From an uncultured Actinomycetes bacterium (lineage in GTDB: Bacteria; Actinomycetota; Acidimicrobiia; Acidimicrobiales; RAAP-2), in contig CAIQPR010000062.1 in NCBI GenBank assembly GCA_903873775.1, positions 1 through 64,000 on the forward strand: a DNA stretch of 64,000 nt. The letters are read 5' to 3'. Under the pieces are notes generated by a model. The model did not search any database. It was not told the origin of the DNA and was given only the letters and a program-made list of their open reading frames with translations. A program made the position numbers and the translations under genes. This document shows, piece after piece, positions 60,418 to 64,000 of this stretch; the stretch's first letter is position 1; every line of letters starts with the position of its first letter.

Positions 60418-60909
60418 CTACCGCGTCGTCACAATGCGAAAGACGGGGTACCGCGACGCGATCGCGGCGAAGTCCGAGAGCGGCGCACCAACGGGCACCG
60501 GAATATGCGGGCGACCACCCGGCACCTGGGCGACGTACCGTGCGAGGATCGCGGCGCGATCGCCCGCCGGCACCTCCTCGAGTTGCACCGGGCGTGCTCG
60601 TCCGTGACGTATGACGGCTCTACCGTCATTCGCTCGCACGTTTTTCACCCAGTGACAGTCGTCGCCCAGCATCGACACGAGGTACCTCTCGTGTGCAGAG
60701 GTCGCGCACCCGAGGGGAAAACGCGTCAGCCGGCCGGACGTGCGACCGGGAACCTCGAGGGTCACCCACCGAGAAGGCGCCAGACCCCATCCAAAGACGG
60801 TGGACCACCATCGGGCGTAGCGCCGCGCCGTCGCGTTGCCCCGCTGACCGCGGTACATCGCGCGCAATTCCTCGGGTCCATAGGTGAAAGGAATACGAGC
60901 GGCACACAT
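60418..60909 (-). CDS. Deazaflavin (F420)-dependent nitroreductase-family protein
   Basis: The 163-residue split-barrel protein matches the Ddn/DUF385 family: VTLEVPGRTSGRLTRFPLG, then YLVSMLGDDCHWVKNVRAN. Relatives bind F420 and reduce quinones or nitro compounds. Use of F420 is inferred. GGAGG precedes ATG 60909. It is divergent from the PhnB-like gene. Confidence 0.88.
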   Translation of the reverse strand: MCAARIPFTYGPEELRAMYRGQRGNATARRYARWWSTVFGWGLAPSRWVTLEVPGRTSGRLTRFPLGCATSAHERYLVSMLGDDCHWVKNVRANDGRAVIRHGRARPVQLEEVPAGDRAAILARYVAQVPGGRPHIPVPVGAPLSDFAAIASRYPVFRIVTTR

Positions 60910-60987
60910 GACTCCTCCTCAGAGACAGTGTGTCGTTGACAGTGGCTCCCACCGTAGGGGCGAAGGTCCCACTGTTACGCTGCACGA

Positions 60988-61419
60988 GTGGCGCGCGTCA
61001 GTACGTACTTGAACTTCATGGGCAACACCGAGGACGCGTTTGCTTTTTACGGCGACGTGTTTGGCACGGTCCCCGAAGGTCCCGTCATGAGATTTGGTGA
61101 TCTGCCCGACAGGCCCGGCTCCCCGAGCCTGTCGGAGGACGAAGCTCGACAGATCATGCACATCGAGTTGCCCATTTTGGCCGGACACGTCCTGATGGCC
61201 ACCGACATGCTGGCCTCACAAGGTCACTCCCTCCGCGTCGGCAATAACACGACCATTTCTCTGCAGCCGGACACGCGCGCCGAGGCCGACGACCTTTACC
61301 GCAAACTCTCGGTCAACGGGAGCGACGGCACGGGCATGAACGAGATGCCCTGGGGCCAGTACTGGGGCTGCACGCTCGACCAGTTTGGCGTCCGCTGGAT
61401 GATCAGCCTCCCGTTGTAA
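60988..61419 (+). CDS. VOC-superfamily PhnB-like protein
   Basis: The 143-residue glyoxalase-fold protein opens STYLNFMGNTEDAFAFYGDV and ends QYWGCTLDQFGVRWMI, typical of the PhnB/3-demethylubiquinone-like VOC group. These dimers rarely have a proven reaction. GTG at 60988 has TACGCT (60976-60981) six bases upstream. Confidence 0.9.
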   Translation: MARVSTYLNFMGNTEDAFAFYGDVFGTVPEGPVMRFGDLPDRPGSPSLSEDEARQIMHIELPILAGHVLMATDMLASQGHSLRVGNNTTISLQPDTRAEADDLYRKLSVNGSDGTGMNEMPWGQYWGCTLDQFGVRWMISLPL

Positions 61420-61450
61420 GTCGCTACTTTCCCTACTTTTAGAGGACATC

Positions 61451-61807
61451 ATGGAACTCACCGCCAAATTGCAGATCCGGCCCGACGCCGCCGTCCTCGT
61501 GGTCGTCAAGCCCGCCGACATCGACTTGCCCGATCTACCTGAATGGCCGTCCCCCTCGGCGCGCACCACCGCGGAGGCCACCATTGGATTCGTCCTCTCC
61601 TCCACTGATCTACCGAAACTCACCAAGGTCTACGAACTCGCCCGTCTCGACCTCGTGGCGTGGGTGGCCTACCCGAAGGGTGGGCAATTGGACACGGACC
61701 TGAACCGCGACAGCCTCGCGGCGGCGCTCGTCAGCGAAGGACTTCGACCCGTGCGTCAAGTCGCGATTGACGACGTCTGGTCCGCGCTGCGATTCCGACC
61801 GGCCTAG
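61451..61807 (+). CDS. DUF3052-like small conserved protein
   Basis: The 118-residue protein has the pattern of DUF3052: an N-terminal KLQIRPDAAVLVVVKP segment, LDLVAWVAYPKGGQLDTDLN in the middle and the end VAIDDVWSALRFRPA. Family members are soluble and uncharacterised. GAGG precedes ATG 61451. Confidence 0.75.
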   Translation: MELTAKLQIRPDAAVLVVVKPADIDLPDLPEWPSPSARTTAEATIGFVLSSTDLPKLTKVYELARLDLVAWVAYPKGGQLDTDLNRDSLAAALVSEGLRPVRQVAIDDVWSALRFRPA

Positions 61808-61874
61808 CCAGGTCGGGTACTGACGCTCGACAGGTTGCTCGCGCGAGAGTTTCCCTCCTGCCTACGATGCACCC

Positions 61875-63032
61875 GTGACCGGCGATACCGACGTACCCAT
61901 GAACGGATGGTGCGCAGAAGGTTTTGAAGGCGTCGCGCGCGCCTTTGCGGACAACTTCACGGAACGAGGCGAGCACGGGGCCGCGGTGTCGGTCCGGTGG
62001 CGCGGCGTAGAGGTGGTCTCCCTCGCCGGCGGCTATCGCGATGAACACAAGGCATCGCCGTGGACCACCGACACTTTGGTGAACATGTACTCCGCCGGCA
62101 AGGGCGTTCTCTCGACCCTGCTCCTTCGTTTCGTGGACCGCGGAGAGATCGACTGGGAGACACGTCTTTCGTCTGTGTGGCCCGAGTTCGCGGTGGGTGG
62201 CAAGGACACCGCGACGATCGACCACGCGCTGTCGCACCGCGCGGGTGTCCCCGCGATCGGACCCGTTCTCACGAATGACGACCTCCGCGACTGGACCACC
62301 ATGACGAGCGCTCTCGCGGCCACCCCCGCGTGGTCGCCGCCAGGCGCGCGGGTTATTTATCACACGAACACCTTCGGCCATCTCATCGGAGAACTCGTTC
62401 GTCGACTCGGTGGCACTCGTCCGGGAGTGCACCTTCAGCAACTGGTGACACCGCTCGGGATCGACGTTCATTTTGGTGTGCGACCCGAAGACGCGCATCG
62501 GTGCGCCGAGGTCCTGTGGCGTCCCGCGCATCCGATTCCCGACATAGCGTCCTTTGACGGATTCGACGGTGACACCCTCATGAACCTGAAGGCACACTTC
62601 AATCCCCCGGGATACTCCTCGATCGGTCTGGTGAACTCACCCGAGTGGCGATCCCTCGACATTGGATCAACCAGTGGACATGCGTCGGCTCGCGGACTCT
62701 GCGACTTCTACGACGCCCTGTGCACGCCCGACATGTTGGTATCGACGCCCACCCTCGAGGCCGCAACACGAACCCTGGTGCACGGCGACTGCCCCCTACT
62801 CGGCGAACACGTCACCTTCGCGCGAGGGTTCCAACCGACGACCCCGCGACGACCCCTCGGACCGAGTCGCCATAGCTTCGGCCACTTTGGCACGGGTGGG
62901 GCGCTCGGGTTCGCGGATCCCGATCGTCACGTGTCCTTCGGGTACGTCATGAACCACGTCATTCCGAGGTGGCAGAGCAGTCGCAACCGGGCTCTCATCG
63001 ACGCGCTCTACGCGTCGCCACCCCTGCAGTGA
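61875..63032 (+). CDS. Serine hydrolase of the beta-lactamase/esterase family
   Basis: The 385-residue protein is a class C-like penicillin-binding fold esterase without signal peptide. The SxxK nucleophile motif is SAGK in LVNMYSAGKGVLSTLL. The Tyr motif reads YHTN in VIYHTNTFGHL. HFGTGG near the C-terminus replaces KTG. It likely hydrolyses esters (EstB-like) rather than beta-lactams. GTG at 61875 has TACGAT (61863-61868) six bases upstream. Confidence 0.9.
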   Translation: MTGDTDVPMNGWCAEGFEGVARAFADNFTERGEHGAAVSVRWRGVEVVSLAGGYRDEHKASPWTTDTLVNMYSAGKGVLSTLLLRFVDRGEIDWETRLSSVWPEFAVGGKDTATIDHALSHRAGVPAIGPVLTNDDLRDWTTMTSALAATPAWSPPGARVIYHTNTFGHLIGELVRRLGGTRPGVHLQQLVTPLGIDVHFGVRPEDAHRCAEVLWRPAHPIPDIASFDGFDGDTLMNLKAHFNPPGYSSIGLVNSPEWRSLDIGSTSGHASARGLCDFYDALCTPDMLVSTPTLEAATRTLVHGDCPLLGEHVTFARGFQPTTPRRPLGPSRHSFGHFGTGGALGFADPDRHVSFGYVMNHVIPRWQSSRNRALIDALYASPPLQ

Positions 63033-63033
63033 G

Positions 63034-63606
63034 CTACGAAGTCGGGTCGTAGTAGCCCGACGTACCCGGAACGACGGGGTGCACCTGCACCGGCGAGCAT
63101 CCGGGCAGTGACGCGGTCACTGTGGTCGACACGGTCGTATTCGGCGGCGTCACGAGAAGGCGTGGATACGTGGGGCACGACGTCGCCGAACCCACGGGGA
63201 CGTCCGTTCCTTCGACCGTGGCCGATGCCGATTGACCCGGTTGAAGATCAACGATGGGCGCCGTGGCGCCACTCGCCACACCGCCGAGGTAGCCGGACGT
63301 CGTGCGGACCGCTTGGACCACTTGCTGTCCTGCGGCATTCAGAGCTGCGACGCCGGGATAGCCGTACAGCGAGCACGTCGTGCGGGAGCGGTTCGTGAAC
63401 ACCACGGTGACGCCAATGTGCCCAACACCTCCCATGCTCGACGACGTCAAAGTGAGTTGAGATGACGTGCACGACGCGACCGTGGCGAGAGTGGTGGTGG
63501 TCACCGCGGTCGTCGTCGTGGTCGTGGGCGCCACCGCTGATCCGCACGCCGCAAGCGTCAACCCCATCACGGCCGCACCGAGAATCGCTCCCCACCGTCG
63601 CTTCAT
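63034..63606 (-). CDS. DUF4232 lipoprotein
   Basis: The 190-residue protein has a signal peptide with lipobox LTLAACGS (Cys near residue 21), so it should be a membrane-anchored lipoprotein. A Thr-rich linker follows. The mature part (SCTSSQLTLTSSSMGGVGHI, FTNRSRTTCSLYGYPGV) matches DUF4232, an actinobacterial extracellular family. AGGGAGG precedes ATG 63606. Function unknown. Confidence 0.88.
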   Translation of the reverse strand: MKRRWGAILGAAVMGLTLAACGSAVAPTTTTTTAVTTTTLATVASCTSSQLTLTSSSMGGVGHIGVTVVFTNRSRTTCSLYGYPGVAALNAAGQQVVQAVRTTSGYLGGVASGATAPIVDLQPGQSASATVEGTDVPVGSATSCPTYPRLLVTPPNTTVSTTVTASLPGCSPVQVHPVVPGTSGYYDPTS

Positions 63607-63707
63607 GCTCTTGGCCTCCCTGACTTTCAGTATGACAGCGGTGCGTGATGCGTGCACGGTCAGTCGACGAAGGTGTAAGTCTCAACGTCAGCTCAACTCA
63701 CGAGGCG

Positions 63708-64000
63708 TCACTGCGGAGGGAGTTGTGCCTCGTCCAGGCGACTCACGATGGCGTCGACTGTCTGATCGATCGTGAGGTGGGTAGTGTCCAACCACAACCC
63801 ACCTCGGGGCGTCTTCTCGCGAATCTCTTCGTCGATCCAGTCCCACGAGTCCGCCAAGGGACTCTTCATCTCTCGCCATATTGACTTCATGACGTCGAGA
63901 TCGCGAAGCAACATGACGAAATGTACGGGAAGCCCGTCCAGGTCATACATCAACTGTTCGTAGCGATGACCGTGGATGATGTCATCGATGATGGCAGTAA
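63708..64000 (-). CDS. P-loop nucleotidase/kinase-like protein, C-terminal part (cut by window edge)
   Basis: The frame is open to the right edge; 96 codons are present, ending in a stop at 63708. The visible part reads YDLDGLPVHFVMLLRDLDV, then a charged helical segment and LWLDTTHLTIDQTVDAIVSR. The order of a hydrophobic strand, an R-x-x-x-R-like lid and a W-L-D-T strand suits a small P-loop kinase such as chloramphenicol phosphotransferase-like proteins. The P-loop itself would lie beyond the edge, so this is tentative. Confidence 0.6.
   Translation of the reverse strand, partial: TAIIDDIIHGHRYEQLMYDLDGLPVHFVMLLRDLDVMKSIWREMKSPLADSWDWIDEEIREKTPRGGLWLDTTHLTIDQTVDAIVSRLDEAQLPPQ

Noticed and set aside
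1-64000. tRNA, rRNA, CRISPR, insertion sequences or attachment sites
   Set aside because: No tRNA-like cloverleaf end, no regularly spaced direct repeats, no transposase or integrase motifs were seen on either strand.

Overview
The window is a gene-dense stretch (about 65 protein genes in 64 kb, almost no gap above 200 bp) of a high-GC chromosome. The gene content points to an actinobacterium: an imuA'-imuB-dnaE2 mutasome under an actinobacterial-type LexA box, two F420-type luciferase-like oxidoreductases, a deazaflavin-dependent nitroreductase-fold protein, a mycothiol-dependent DinB-like protein, and DUF3052, DUF5522 and DUF4232 proteins. Acidimicrobiia or a relative is my guess, not proven. 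I see no rRNA, tRNA, CRISPR array, insertion sequence or phage gene, so this looks like core or stable accessory chromosome. A striking global trait is leaderless initiation: at least 24 genes have TANNNT ending 6 or 7 bases before an ATG or GTG. I used this to choose many starts.

Layout. 1-2.6 kb: partial MFS exporter, sirtuin, YceI-like protein and a divergent MarR regulator with an operator that recurs at 12.7 kb. 2.6-11.1 kb: isoleucyl-tRNA synthetase and single housekeeping or stress genes (acetyltransferases, HAD hydrolase, glutathione peroxidase, quinone oxidoreductase). 11.1-12.7 kb: a DHA2 drug exporter whose promoter carries the MarR-type palindrome. 12.8-20.5 kb: a divergent amine/amino-acid catabolic locus. 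The minus arm is aldehyde dehydrogenase, APC permease and alanine dehydrogenase. The plus arm is an Lrp/AsnC regulator, a class III aminotransferase and a PuuB-like FAD oxidase. Together they could import an amine, deaminate it with pyruvate as acceptor, oxidise the aldehyde and regenerate pyruvate from alanine.

22.5-27.4 kb: the SOS mutagenesis operon imuA'-imuB-dnaE2, with the LexA box sitting on the imuA' start codon and an unusually small ImuB. 27.5-37.5 kb: secreted phosphoesterase, SRAP (HMCES-like) protein, threonine dehydratase-like enzyme, CadD-like and hemolysin III-like membrane proteins, an SDR with a degenerate active site, a P-loop kinase, an MFS carrier, a Tat-exported family 5 solute-binding protein and a DUF5666 protein. 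38.2-40.8 kb: a three-gene ABC-2 exporter. 40.9-44.3 kb: a pyrimidine salvage cluster (NCS1 permease, a phosphoribosyltransferase, a fungal-type cytosine deaminase, uracil phosphoribosyltransferase).

44.3-50.3 kb: O-methyltransferase, amidase and a heterodimeric ABC exporter with one degenerate ATP site. 50.3-56.3 kb: alpha/beta hydrolase, two paralogous luciferase-like oxidoreductases, glutamate dehydrogenase, and a sulfur divergon (rhodanese fused to a persulfide dioxygenase-like domain, opposite a free rhodanese). 56.4-59.9 kb: a 1,159-residue secreted protein with eight Cys-pair repeats followed by seven fibronectin III repeats. 59.9-64 kb: phosphoribosyltransferase, nitroreductase-fold protein, small conserved proteins, a serine hydrolase, a lipoprotein and a truncated P-loop protein at the right edge.

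Functions are assigned from sequence motifs and family knowledge only; no search was run.
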